Positions 27,301-36,470 of a DNA stretch of 64,000 nt are shown piece by piece. The position numbers and the translations under genes were made by a program. How positions within the stretch are numbered: the first letter of the stretch is position 1; every line of letters starts with the position of its first letter. Origin of the DNA: Streptomonospora alba. Its GTDB lineage: Bacteria > Actinomycetota > Actinomycetes > Streptosporangiales > Streptosporangiaceae. The stretch spans positions 124,001 to 188,000 of the forward strand of contig NZ_JROO01000009.1 in NCBI RefSeq assembly GCF_000826685.1, read 5' to 3'. The notes below the pieces were generated by a model. It saw only the letters and a list, made by a program, of their open reading frames with translations. It made no database searches and was not told the DNA's origin.

Positions 27301-28581
27301 GTGATCCCGTCGAGGCCGAGCGGGACCGGTGCCCGCGACCGCTCGACCGCGTCCGGCGACGCCGCGGAACGGGCCGAGCACCCCGACACCACACTGCTGA
27401 TCGGCCGCCTGCGGATTCCCGCCTGGGCCGCCGACCTGCTGGTGGCCGCCACCGTCACCGCGGTGCAGCTCCTCTTCGCCTACGGCCAGGGCCTCGAACC
27501 CGGACTGGCGGTGCTGCCGGCGGGCAACGTCGCCCTGGCGGTGATCACCCGGTTCCCGCGCACCGCCGCGGTGGTGGTCGGGCTCAGTGTCATCGGCTAC
27601 TACATGCTCGCCGACGCCGACGTCTGGGTCGCCTGGCTGGGGTTCGTGGCCGCGGTGGTGCGGCTGAGCGCCACAGGCAACCGCGTCGCCGCGCTCGCCT
27701 CCGTCGCCCTCGTATTCGTGATCTCCGGCGTCGCGGAGATCCTCGCCTTCGACGCGGTGCGGGCGCTGTCGGTGGTGGGCTGGGCCCTGGTGCTGCTGCT
27801 GGCGGGCGAGATCGCCCGCAGCCACCGCGCCTACGTCCGCGAGGTCCAGCAGCGCGCCGCCGAGGCCGAACGCACCCGCGAGGAGGAGGCGCGCCGCCGT
27901 GCGACCGAGGAGCGCCTGCGCATCGCGCGGGAGCTGCACGACGTGGTCGCACACAGCATCTCGCTGATCAACGTGCAGGCCGGGGCCGCCGCGCACCGCC
28001 GCGACGACCCCGAAGCCGCCTACGACGCGCTCGACCGCATCAAGGAGGCCAGCCGCGACACCCTGCGGGAGCTGCGCTCCACGCTGGGCGTCCTGCGCCA
28101 GGTCGACGGCGGCGCGCCCACCGCGCCCGCGCCCTCCCTGGCGCGGGTCGGCGAACTGGCCGAGCAGACGACGGCCGCCGGGCTGCCGGTGCGGCTGGAG
28201 GCCGAAGGCGCCGACGCGCCGCTGCCCGCCGCCGTGGACCTGGCCGCCTATCGCATCGTCCAGGAGGCCCTCACCAACGCGCTGCGCCACTCCGGTGCGA
28301 CCGAGGCCGCTGTGTCGGTGGTCTCCGGCGGTACCGAGTTGCGCGTGGCGGTGACCGACGACGGTCGCGGCGCGCCGCCGGAGACCGCGCCCGAAGGCAA
28401 CGGGCTGCGCGGGATGCGCGAACGCGCCGCCGCGGTCGGCGGCACCTGCAGCGCAGGACCGCGTCGGGACGCCCCCGGCTTCGCCGTTCACGCCTCCTTC
28501 CCGCTGGCCGCGCCGTCCGGTGGCGCCTCCACCACCTCCGACGGGCGTGCCTCCGGGCCTCTTGGCTCCGATTCGCCGTGA
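27301..28581 (+). CDS. NarL-type two-component histidine kinase
   Basis: 426 residues from an in-frame GTG at 27301 (weak ribosome-binding site). Four to five N-terminal membrane helices sense the signal. A charged coiled coil (QQRAAEAERTREEEARRRAT) leads to the HisKA_3 dimerisation box RIARELHDVVAHSISLINVQ with phospho-acceptor His213. The HATPase_c domain shows the N box YRIVQEALTNALRHSG, the G1 box VTDDGRGAPP and the G2 box GNGLRGMRERAAAVGG. It is intact and followed after 96 bp by its response regulator. The signal is unknown; such pairs often respond to envelope or antibiotic stress. Confidence 0.92.
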   Translation: MIPSRPSGTGARDRSTASGDAAERAEHPDTTLLIGRLRIPAWAADLLVAATVTAVQLLFAYGQGLEPGLAVLPAGNVALAVITRFPRTAAVVVGLSVIGYYMLADADVWVAWLGFVAAVVRLSATGNRVAALASVALVFVISGVAEILAFDAVRALSVVGWALVLLLAGEIARSHRAYVREVQQRAAEAERTREEEARRRATEERLRIARELHDVVAHSISLINVQAGAAAHRRDDPEAAYDALDRIKEASRDTLRELRSTLGVLRQVDGGAPTAPAPSLARVGELAEQTTAAGLPVRLEAEGADAPLPAAVDLAAYRIVQEALTNALRHSGATEAAVSVVSGGTELRVAVTDDGRGAPPETAPEGNGLRGMRERAAAVGGTCSAGPRRDAPGFAVHASFPLAAPSGGASTTSDGRASGPLGSDSP

Positions 28582-28677
28582 CGCGCCCGCCCTGGCTCCC
28601 CGCAGGGGCCGTGGACTGGTAACAAAGGGGGCAGCGCGCCGAGAACAGGCCGCGGCCGAGACGGAAGCGGGGCACGC

Positions 28678-29343
28678 ATGACCACGGTGGTGCTCGCCGA
28701 CGACCAGACGCTGGTGCGTGCCGGTTTCCGCTCCATGCTGGAGGGCGAGGACGACATCTCCGTCGTCGCTGAGGCCGATGACGGCGAAAAGGCCGTGCGG
28801 GCAGCCCGCGCCGAGCGCCCCGACGTCGTGCTGATGGACATCCGCATGCCGGTCCTCGACGGCCTGGAGGCCACCCGCCGCATCGCCGCCGACGAGCGGC
28901 TGCTCGACGTCAAGGTCCTCATCCTGACCACCTTCGACCTCGACGACTACGTCTACGGCGCACTCAAGGCCGGCGCCAGCGGCTTCCTGGTCAAGGACAC
29001 CGAGCCCGAAGAGCTCATCCACGGTGTGCGCGTCGTCGCCCGCGGCGACGCGCTCCTGGCGCCCTCGGTCACCCGCCGCCTCATCGGCGAGTTCGCGGGC
29101 CGTATCAAGGATCCGCCGCCGGCGCCCCGGCTCAACTCGCTCACCGAGCGCGAGCGCGAGGTCATGGCCGCCGTCGCCGCCGGGTTGTCCAACGAGGAAC
29201 TGGCCCGCCGCCTGACGCTGAGCCCCGCCACCGCGAAGACCCACGTCAGCCGGGTGCTGACCAAGCTGGGCGCGCGCGATCGGGCCCAGCTGGTCGTCAT
29301 CGCCTACGAGACCGGCATGGTGCGCCCGGGCTGGCTCGGCTGA
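28678..29343 (+). CDS. NarL/LuxR-type response regulator
   Basis: 221 residues. The receiver domain has VVLADDQTLVRAGFRSML (acidic pocket), phospho-acceptor Asp54 in VVLMDIRMPVLDG, the Thr switch in ILTTFD and the conserved Lys in FLVKDTEPEE. The C-terminal LuxR helix-turn-helix is LTEREREVMAAVAAGLSNEE and LSPATAKTHVSRVLTKLGAR. It is the partner of the kinase just upstream. A 290-bp non-coding gap separates it from the PknG gene, so that cluster is probably a separate unit. Confidence 0.94.
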   Translation: MTTVVLADDQTLVRAGFRSMLEGEDDISVVAEADDGEKAVRAARAERPDVVLMDIRMPVLDGLEATRRIAADERLLDVKVLILTTFDLDDYVYGALKAGASGFLVKDTEPEELIHGVRVVARGDALLAPSVTRRLIGEFAGRIKDPPPAPRLNSLTEREREVMAAVAAGLSNEELARRLTLSPATAKTHVSRVLTKLGARDRAQLVVIAYETGMVRPGWLG

Positions 29344-29637
29344 TCCGCCTGACCGCCCCGTAAGCCACGCATCACCGGCCGGATACGGCCGCCGTTGCCG
29401 CGTCCGCTTGTGGAGCGCCGGCAACGGGGTAAGACTCGGATCGCGACAAGCGTGCGGTGCTCTGCCCGGAACGACGGCGACGCGGTCGGCGCCGCCGGCG
29501 CGCCCGCAGCGCACGGCGGCTCCGCGGCACCGCCGCCCGCGCGCCGGACACGACGGCGCCGGAGCGGGGTGCGCCGATCCGCCCCACCGCGTCGGCGCGG
29601 GGGAGAGCTGCGCCCACAAGACCACAGGAGCGTGCCG

Positions 29638-32109
29638 ATGACCGAGTGCACCGACCCCGACTGCACCGGTGTGATCGACGACGGCTACTGCGACCAGTGC
29701 GGCATGGCACCGCTCGCCTCCGAGGCGATCGTCCCCGCCCCGCGGGTCTCCGGCACCACCACCACAGCGGCGGCGCCCACCGCCCCCGCGCCCCGCCCGC
29801 CCTCGGCGCCGCCCCTCGCCCACGGCGACAGCCCGGCCGAGCACGGCGGCGGGCCCTCCGCGCCGGCTGCGGACCCGGAGCGCTCCCCCGACGCCCCCGA
29901 CGTCGAGGACCCCTTCGCCTCGGGCCCCGCGTCCAGCCTGCGCGAGTCCCGCCTGTCCGGGGCCTCCGGGGCGTCCGGCTCATCGGGGCCGCGGCCGCGG
30001 GAGGGCGCCGATCCCGCCGTCGGCACCGTGAGCCGCCCCGGGGCACCCTCCTCCCGCGGGCTGCTGGGGCTGGGCATGGTCCAGGTGCCGCCCGTGCCCT
30101 ACCGCGACCCCGCCAGCGCCGTCCTCAGCGACCCGGTGGTCGCCGAGAAGAACCGCGTCTGCGGCTACTGCGGCGAGGCCGTGGGCCGCTCCCGCAACGG
30201 GCGCCCCGGCCGCACCGAGGGCTACTGCCGCGCCTGCCGCACCGAGTTCTCCTTCACCCCCAAGCTTGCCGCCGGCGACCTGGTCGCCGGCCAGTACGAA
30301 GTGCTCGGCTGCCTGGCCCACGGCGGGCTCGGCTGGATCTACCTCGCCCGCGACCACAACGTCAACGACCGGTGGGTCGTGCTCAAGGGCCTGCTCAACG
30401 TCGGCGACGCCGAGGCCCACAAGTCCGCCGCCGCCGAACGCGGCGTGCTGGCCGAGGTCGAGCACCCCAACGTCGTCAAGATCTACAACTTCGTGCAGCA
30501 CCCGGACCCGCGGACGGGCGTGCCCACCGGCCACATCGTCATGGAGTACGTCGGCGGCAAATCCCTGCGCGACCTGCTCCTGGAGCACCGGGCGCGCAAC
30601 CCCGGCGCCGACGGCCTGCCGGTGGACCGGGTGATCGCCTACGGCCTGGAGGCGCTGCGCGCCCTGGGGCACCTGCACAGCAAGGGCCTGCTCTACTGCG
30701 ACTTCAAGCCCGACAACGTCATCCAGAGCGAGGAGCAGATCAAGATCATCGACCTGGGAGCGGTGCGTCCCGTCGACGACCTGGTCACCCCCGTCTACAC
30801 CACCGTGGGTTACCGCGTCCCCGAGCGGGAGCTGCGCGAGACCGGCCCCTCCGTCAGCGCCGACATGTACTCGGTGGCGCGCTGCCTGGCCGTGCTCAGC
30901 TTCCGGTTCGACTTCGCCCGCGCCTACGATCACGACCTGCCCGACGCCGAGTCCGTGCCGGTGCTGCGGCGCTACCCCTCCTACGACCGGCTGCTGCGCC
31001 GGGCGCTTCAGCTCGAACCCTCGCTGCGCTTCTGCGACGCCGCCGAGATGGCCGAGCAGCTCACCGGTGTGCTGCGCGAGGTCCTCTCCGGCATGCACGG
31101 CCGCCCGCACCCCGCCCAGTCGGCCCTGTTCGGCGCCGAGCACCCGCTGTTCACCTCGGGCAACCTGGTGCGGGTCATCGACGAGACCGACCGGCTGCTG
31201 GGTCCGCCCGGCCCCGAGCGCGCCGCGGCCGCCCTGCCGCTTCCGCTCGTCGACTCCGCCGACGAGGCCGCCGCCCAGCTCAAAGGGCTCGCCACACTGC
31301 CCGACGAGGACCTGGCCGCCACTCTGGAAGGCGACGCCGACCCCACCCCCGAGGCGCAGCTGATGCTCGCCCGCGCCCTGATCGGTTTGGGCCGCCGCGA
31401 GGAGGCCGCCCACCGGCTGCAGGAGTTCGGCGCCTGCGCGCCCGGCGACTGGCGGCCGTTCTGGTACTGGGCGGTCATGGCGCTGGGCGCCCGCGACGGT
31501 TGCGACGCCCGCGAGCGGTTCGAGGAGCTGTTCGACCACCTGCCCGGCGAGGCGGCGCCCAAGCTCGGCCTGGCCGCCGCTTGCGAGCTGACCGGGGATC
31601 ACGCCGACGCCGAGCGGCTCTACCGCATCGTGTGGCTGACCGACCGCTCCTACGTCAGTGCCGGGTTCGGCCTGGCCCGCATCCGTCTGGCCCGCGGTGA
31701 CCCCGCCGGGGCCGTCGAGGTGCTGGACATGGTTCCCGAGCTCTCCAGCGTCTACATCGCCGCGCAGATGGCGGCGGTGAGCGTGCTGGTGATCGACAGG
31801 GACCCGCGCGCGGTGTCGGAGGAGGTGTTCCTGGACGCCGTGGGGCGCCTGAGCCGCCTGGGACTGCGCGGCGAGGCCCGCGACCGCCTCAACGCCCGCG
31901 TGCTGCGGGGCGCGCTGGACTGGGTGCTGTCCGGATGCGCCCCCGAGCCCGCGTACACCCGGCTGCTGGGAGCCCCGATGACCGAGGAAGGGCTGCGCGC
32001 CGGCCTGGAGCGCAGCTACCGCGAGCGCGCCCGCATCACCACCGACGCCATCCGTCGCCGCGAACTCGTGGATCGGGCCAACGCCGTACGGCCGAGGACG
32101 CTGCTGTGA
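29638..32109 (+). CDS. pknG: PknG-like Ser/Thr protein kinase with TPR domain
   Basis: 823 residues from ATG 29638, seven bases after CAGGAG. Order: an N-terminal CxxxxC/CxxC zinc ribbon (CTDPDC, CDQCG), a ~130-residue disordered linker, a rubredoxin-like knuckle (CGYCG from Cys175, then CRACRTEFSF), the kinase domain (~220-480) and a C-terminal TPR-like helical region. PknG hallmarks: catalytic Lys250 in VVLKGLLN, LYCDFKPDNVI (Asp355) instead of HRD, and IDLGAVRPV (Asp372) instead of DFG. It is cytosolic. In mycobacteria PknG phosphorylates the FHA protein GarA and so controls 2-oxoglutarate use. The extra zinc ribbon at the very N-terminus is shared in style with the downstream phosphatase and FHA protein. 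Confidence 0.93.
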   Translation: MTECTDPDCTGVIDDGYCDQCGMAPLASEAIVPAPRVSGTTTTAAAPTAPAPRPPSAPPLAHGDSPAEHGGGPSAPAADPERSPDAPDVEDPFASGPASSLRESRLSGASGASGSSGPRPREGADPAVGTVSRPGAPSSRGLLGLGMVQVPPVPYRDPASAVLSDPVVAEKNRVCGYCGEAVGRSRNGRPGRTEGYCRACRTEFSFTPKLAAGDLVAGQYEVLGCLAHGGLGWIYLARDHNVNDRWVVLKGLLNVGDAEAHKSAAAERGVLAEVEHPNVVKIYNFVQHPDPRTGVPTGHIVMEYVGGKSLRDLLLEHRARNPGADGLPVDRVIAYGLEALRALGHLHSKGLLYCDFKPDNVIQSEEQIKIIDLGAVRPVDDLVTPVYTTVGYRVPERELRETGPSVSADMYSVARCLAVLSFRFDFARAYDHDLPDAESVPVLRRYPSYDRLLRRALQLEPSLRFCDAAEMAEQLTGVLREVLSGMHGRPHPAQSALFGAEHPLFTSGNLVRVIDETDRLLGPPGPERAAAALPLPLVDSADEAAAQLKGLATLPDEDLAATLEGDADPTPEAQLMLARALIGLGRREEAAHRLQEFGACAPGDWRPFWYWAVMALGARDGCDARERFEELFDHLPGEAAPKLGLAAACELTGDHADAERLYRIVWLTDRSYVSAGFGLARIRLARGDPAGAVEVLDMVPELSSVYIAAQMAAVSVLVIDRDPRAVSEEVFLDAVGRLSRLGLRGEARDRLNARVLRGALDWVLSGCAPEPAYTRLLGAPMTEEGLRAGLERSYRERARITTDAIRRRELVDRANAVRPRTLL

Positions 32110-32317
32110 CCGGCCGCCCCGCCGCGGATCCGCCGCCGGGCGTTAGCCCCACCGTCCGGCGCGGGTATGGCCGTATCCGGGGGGACACGGCCCGAGGGGC
32201 CGCGGTCCGGGGGAGGACCGCCGCGCGGTCGGCGCGGTCCGATGGCGCCGCCGGCCGCCGGATTCGGCCGCACTGCGCGGGAGACCGCGCGTACGCGGCA
32301 GAGGGGAGGCGCGCAGC

Positions 32318-33364
32318 GTGCTGACCTGTCCGGTGTGCGGTGACGCCGTCGCGGCCGAGGACGCCTTCTGCGAGCACTGCGGCCACGCCCTGCGCGGCGA
32401 GGGCGCACCGGGCGCCGGGGGTGTCGCTGCGGCCCCGACCGTCCCGGACACCGCCGGTTCGCAGCCCCCCTGCGCCCGCTGCGGCGCCCGCGTGAGCGGG
32501 GGCGCCTGCACCGAATGCGGGCTGCGCCGCCGCACCGGCGACCACAGCGAGCTGCGACTGGGGACGGGTGCCGCCGGGGTGAGCGACCGCGGACTGCGCC
32601 ACGAACGCAACGAGGACGCCATGGCCCTGCGCGCCGTGGACCTGCCGGGCGCGGGCGATCGGGCCGCCGGGTCGGCGACCGCCGCAGTCGTCTGCGACGG
32701 GGTTTCCTCCTCGCCGCGCCCCGACTCCGCCGCCGCGGCCGCGGTCGAGGCCGGGGCCACGGCCCTGGCCGCGTCGCTGGAGAGCGGCCAGGGCACGGCC
32801 GAGGCCCTGAGCGCGGCGCTGCGCCGGGCGGCCGTAACCGTCGCGGCGCTCGCCGAGGCCCCCGGCCAGGCGCCCGCCTGCACCTTCGTGGGCGCCGCGG
32901 TGCCGGCGTCGGGCGGGCCGCTGGGCGTGGCCTGGGTCGGCGACAGCCGCGCCTACTGGGTCAGCGAGGGCCGCCCCGCCGCACCCTCGGCCCTGCTCAC
33001 CCGCGACGACTCCTGGAGCGAGGCCATGGTGGCGATGCACGTGCTCAGCCCCGAAGAGGCGGCGGTCTCGCCGCACGCCCACACGCTGACGGCGTGGCTG
33101 GGCGCCGACTACAGCGGAGCCGCCGGACGGGTGGCGGCCTTCGATCCGGGCGGCGCGGGCCGCCTGCTGCTGTGCAGCGACGGACTGTGGAACCACCTGC
33201 CCGAGCCCGCCGAGCTGGCGGGGCTCGTGCGCGGCGCCGGGGCCGACCCGCTCGCCGCGGCACGGGCGTGTGTCCGCTTCGCGCTGGAGCGCGGCGGGCG
33301 CGACAACGTCACGGCCGTGGTGATCGACGTACCCGGCCCCCGAACGGGGGAGGGGGTGCGATGA
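32318..33364 (+). CDS. PP2C-family Ser/Thr phosphatase with two zinc ribbons
   Basis: 348 residues from a GTG at 32318, eight bases after GAGGGGAGG. Two N-terminal zinc ribbons: CPVCGDAVAAEDAFCEHCG and CARCGARVSGGACTECG. The PP2C (PPM) domain then shows the metal-binding steps GVSDRGLRHERNEDAMAL, VVCDGVSSSPRPDSA, AWVGDSRAYWVSEG, LLLCSDGLWNHL and GRDNVTAVVID. The acidic residues that hold the two metals are present. It is cytosolic and probably reverses PknG-type phosphorylation; that partnership is inferred from position. Its stop overlaps the next start as ATGA. Confidence 0.93.
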   Translation: MLTCPVCGDAVAAEDAFCEHCGHALRGEGAPGAGGVAAAPTVPDTAGSQPPCARCGARVSGGACTECGLRRRTGDHSELRLGTGAAGVSDRGLRHERNEDAMALRAVDLPGAGDRAAGSATAAVVCDGVSSSPRPDSAAAAAVEAGATALAASLESGQGTAEALSAALRRAAVTVAALAEAPGQAPACTFVGAAVPASGGPLGVAWVGDSRAYWVSEGRPAAPSALLTRDDSWSEAMVAMHVLSPEEAAVSPHAHTLTAWLGADYSGAAGRVAAFDPGGAGRLLLCSDGLWNHLPEPAELAGLVRGAGADPLAAARACVRFALERGGRDNVTAVVIDVPGPRTGEGVR

Positions 33365-34125
33365 CCGCCGCCACGGGTCTCGTGCCGGGCCGCGGACCGG
33401 AGTTCGCCGTACGGGTGGAGGGCGACCGGCGGTTGCCGCCGGGCGGCGGCGATGTGCACGCGGTCGTGCGCGTCACCCGGATTCCGCCCGCCCCGGCCGC
33501 CGGTCCCGCACCGGCCGCCGAGGTCGCGCTGCGGCTGTGGACGCCCCGCGGCGCCCGGGTCGCCGCCCTGGTCCAGATCGCGCCCGGCGTCTGCGACCTC
33601 ACCGATCGGCGCACGCCCTGCGGACCACGCACCGGCGGCTACCCCGCCGGTTCCTGGGCCGACGAGAGCCGCGCCTACCACCTGCACCTGCGGGTGCCGT
33701 CCGCGCAGCCGGGCCGGCGGATGCGTGCGGCGCGCCTGCGCGTGCTGACCGCAGGCGCCGACCCGCAGGTCGCGGTCTGCGGCGACGTCCTCGCCGAGTG
33801 GATCGACGAGGACCGTCCGGCCGACCTGGGCCCGGCGACCGCCGGCGTCTACGACGGGCCCTCCCGCGCGGTGCAGGAGGGGCTGCACACGCGTCCGGAC
33901 GACGACACCGACACCGCCACCGTGCGGCTGGGGCGGGCGCCGGCGCCCGCCCGCTACGGGACGGCCGCCGCCGGACCGTTCGACACCGCCGCCGGGGCCG
34001 CCGAAACGGCCTCGGGCACGGTACGGCTGCGGGCGCTCGATGGAGCCTCCGAGGCGGCGCCGGAGACCTGCACGACCACAACGGAGCGCACGCGCGCGGG
34101 CGACCGCGAATCGGGGGCCGTGTGA
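33361..34125 (+). CDS. vWA-family protein lacking its vWA domain
   Basis: 254 residues, translationally coupled to the phosphatase (ATGA at 33361-33364). The beginning (PEFAVRVEGDRRLPPGGGDV, HAVVRVT) and the later part (VALRLWTPRGARVAALVQIA, LTDRRTPCGPRTGGYPAGSW, DESRAYHLHLRVPSAQPG, GTVRLRALDGAS) match, from memory, the two ends of a ~420-residue vWA protein found with PP2C and FHA genes in many actinobacteria. The central vWA domain (MIDAS motif DxSxS, ~170 residues) is missing, and the segments join smoothly. The C-terminal TPR-like helix is reduced as well. It has no cysteines for zinc and no membrane helix. It may act as a scaffold; function unknown. Confidence 0.7.
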   Translation: MTAATGLVPGRGPEFAVRVEGDRRLPPGGGDVHAVVRVTRIPPAPAAGPAPAAEVALRLWTPRGARVAALVQIAPGVCDLTDRRTPCGPRTGGYPAGSWADESRAYHLHLRVPSAQPGRRMRAARLRVLTAGADPQVAVCGDVLAEWIDEDRPADLGPATAGVYDGPSRAVQEGLHTRPDDDTDTATVRLGRAPAPARYGTAAAGPFDTAAGAAETASGTVRLRALDGASEAAPETCTTTTERTRAGDRESGAV

Positions 34126-34144
34126 GAGGAAGAAGGGGCCGATC

Positions 34145-34876
34145 ATGCCGACGTGTCCGGCCGGACACCTCTCGTCCGCCCGCGTCCGCTGCGACGTGTG
34201 CGGACTGCCCACCACCCAGCCGCCGACCGGTCCGGGCGCCGACGCGCCCGCCACTGACGAGACCTGCCCCGACTGCGCCGCCGTGCGCGACGGCCGCTTC
34301 TGCGAGGAGTGCGGCCACGACTTCACCGCCGCCGACAGCACCGAGGCCTCGCCGCTGCCCCTGACCCCGAACCGGCCCGCCCACCCCGCCGAGCACGACG
34401 GCACCGCCGTGCTCGGTACCGCCCGAAGCGCACCGCAGCCCGGAGCCGCCGCGGGACCGCAGCGCTCCACCTGGTGGGCGATCGTCTGCGCCGACCCCGC
34501 CTACTACCAGGCCATGGCCGACGGCGGTGTACTGGACCCCGCGGTCATCGCATTCCCCGCCCACGCGCCGCAGCGCCGCATGCCGCTGAACCGCGCCCGC
34601 GTCCGCATCGGGCGGCGCAGCCTCACGTTGGGCATCCACCCCGAGATCGACCTGGCCGGACCTCCCGAGGACCCGGCCGTCTCCCACACCCACGCCATGC
34701 TCATCGCCCGCCCCGGCGGAGGCTGGGTGCTGGTCGACGAGGGTTCCACGAACGGGACCACCCTCAACGGAACCGCCGAAGCGGTCCCGTCCAACACGGA
34801 GGTGCCCCTGCATGAGGCCGACCGCATCTACGTCGGCGCCTGGACCGTCATCGCCCTGCACCACCAGCGGGGGTGA
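34145..34876 (+). CDS. FHA-domain protein with zinc ribbons
   Basis: 243 residues from ATG 34145, after AGGAAGAAGGGG. The N-terminal ~60 residues carry two zinc-ribbon halves (CPAGHLSSARVRCDVCG and CPDCAAVRDGRFCEECG). After a disordered linker, the C-terminal FHA domain shows RVRIGRRSLTLGIHPEIDL, VSHTHAMLIARPGG and DEGSTNGTTLNG: the arginine/serine/asparagine set that reads phosphothreonine. It probably binds phosphorylated PknG or another kinase substrate, as GarA/OdhI does. Unlike GarA it has no obvious N-terminal ETTS phosphorylation motif. Only six bases separate it from the GlnX-like gene. Confidence 0.92.
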   Translation: MPTCPAGHLSSARVRCDVCGLPTTQPPTGPGADAPATDETCPDCAAVRDGRFCEECGHDFTAADSTEASPLPLTPNRPAHPAEHDGTAVLGTARSAPQPGAAAGPQRSTWWAIVCADPAYYQAMADGGVLDPAVIAFPAHAPQRRMPLNRARVRIGRRSLTLGIHPEIDLAGPPEDPAVSHTHAMLIARPGGGWVLVDEGSTNGTTLNGTAEAVPSNTEVPLHEADRIYVGAWTVIALHHQRG

Positions 34877-34882
34877 GGCGGA

Positions 34883-36379
34883 GTGGTGAAAGGCAGCACC
34901 GAGGCCCCCGAGATCGCCGACCGCCTGGCCACGCGGGCGGCCGACCGGGCGCGGCCCCGCACGCGGCTGCCGGCGTGGGTGGGGCGGCCCGGCACCCGCG
35001 GCTGGGTGTGGCTGCTCAGCGTGCTGTGCCTCGGCCTCACCGGCGTGCTGTTCGCCGTCACCGGCTCGGCGATCGCGCAGACCCGGGACGGGCTGGACGT
35101 CATCGGCCGCGACGAGGGGCCCAAGGTGGTGGCCACCGCCGATCTGTACTTCGCGCTGAGCGACATGGACGCCCAGATGGCCAACGTGCTGCTCATGGGT
35201 TCCGACCATTCCCTGGGCGACGGCCGCGACGCCGCCCTGGTCCGCTACGAGCAGCGCCGCTCCGACGCCACCGACGCGCTCCTGCACGCGGCCCAGTTGG
35301 CCGAGGGCGACGCGACCGACGAGGAGAACGTCCGCGCCGTCATCGAGGACATGAGCCGCTACGAGAACCTCGTGGCCCAGGCGCGCCTGCTCAGCGACGA
35401 AGCCGGACTCCCCGCCGGCTCCCAGCCCGAGGAGGTCGTGCGGCTCTATCGGCGGGCGGGCGAGCTGATGCGCCGCGACCTGCTGCCCAAGGCCTACAAC
35501 CTCACCCTCGACAGCGGTGCCACCGTGCGCAGCACCTACCAGGAGAACAGTTCGGCCGCGTCGGTGCGGATGGCCCTCGTCGCGGGGGCCGCCACCGCCC
35601 TGCTCGCGGCGCTTCTCGCCCTCCAGTACTTCCTGCGCACCCGCTTCCGGCGCCGTTACAACATCCCCCTGGCCGCGGCGACCGCCGGTGTCCTCGTGCT
35701 GGGCCTGGGGGCGATCGGCATGCTGGAGCAGCAGGCCGTCCTGCTGCGCACCGCCAAGGCGGACGGGCTCGACTCGGTACTGGCGCTCTCGCGCGCCCGC
35801 GCCATCAGCACCGGGATGAACGCCGACCAGAGCCGGTGGCTGATGGACCCCGGCCGCGCCGACATCTACGAGCAGAACTTCCTGGAGGACGCGCAGATGG
35901 TCCTGTTCCTGGTTCCCGACGACGACGGCGTGCCCGGCGACCTGGAGGAATACACCGCCGAGGTCGCCGAGGCCGTTCCCGACCACACCGCCTACCCCGG
36001 GCGGCTGCTCGGGCTGCTGGGGCAGGAGATCCACGCCGGGGGAGTCGAGGGCCGCGAGCAGGCCCAGCGGCGCGCCCTGCGCGATTACAGCGCCTACCTG
36101 CACGCCGACCAAAGGATGCGCGGCCGGGCCGAAGAGGAGGGCGCCGGCGCGGCCATCGACGCCCGCATGGCGGGCGAGGAGTCGGTGGCGGACCACTTCG
36201 ACCGCTATGAGCGGTCTCTCGTGCAGCTGACGGCGCTGCACACCAACACCTTCGAAACCGCCGTCGCCGACGCCCGCGCCGGACTGCGCGGCTGGGACGC
36301 GATCCTGCCTGGCGCGTGCCTGGGGTTCGCGGCCCTGGTGGTGCTGGGTGTACGGCCCCGGCTGGCCGAGTACCGCTAG
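34883..36379 (+). CDS. glnX: GlnX-like membrane sensor protein
   Basis: 498 residues from GTG 34883. Four membrane helices: GWVWLLSVLCLGLTGVLFAV, ALVAGAATALLAALLALQYF, a third (IPLAAATAGVLVLGLGAIGM) and one at the C-terminus (ILPGACLGFAALVVLGVRP). Two large helical extracytoplasmic segments (each with acidic helices such as DLYFALSDMDAQMANVLLMG) lie between helices 1-2 and 3-4. This layout and its place beside glnH and pknG match mycobacterial GlnX, which relays amino-acid binding from GlnH to PknG. Individual motifs are not well known to me, so the name rests mainly on topology and context. Confidence 0.75.
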   Translation: MVKGSTEAPEIADRLATRAADRARPRTRLPAWVGRPGTRGWVWLLSVLCLGLTGVLFAVTGSAIAQTRDGLDVIGRDEGPKVVATADLYFALSDMDAQMANVLLMGSDHSLGDGRDAALVRYEQRRSDATDALLHAAQLAEGDATDEENVRAVIEDMSRYENLVAQARLLSDEAGLPAGSQPEEVVRLYRRAGELMRRDLLPKAYNLTLDSGATVRSTYQENSSAASVRMALVAGAATALLAALLALQYFLRTRFRRRYNIPLAAATAGVLVLGLGAIGMLEQQAVLLRTAKADGLDSVLALSRARAISTGMNADQSRWLMDPGRADIYEQNFLEDAQMVLFLVPDDDGVPGDLEEYTAEVAEAVPDHTAYPGRLLGLLGQEIHAGGVEGREQAQRRALRDYSAYLHADQRMRGRAEEEGAGAAIDARMAGEESVADHFDRYERSLVQLTALHTNTFETAVADARAGLRGWDAILPGACLGFAALVVLGVRPRLAEYR

Positions 36380-36470
36380 CGGGGGCCTCGGCACGGTCGG
36401 CGGCGTGCCGGCGGAGACCACAGGAGGGCGGAGGGGTGCAGCGGAGGACCGCGAAGAAAGGCGAGGGCCG

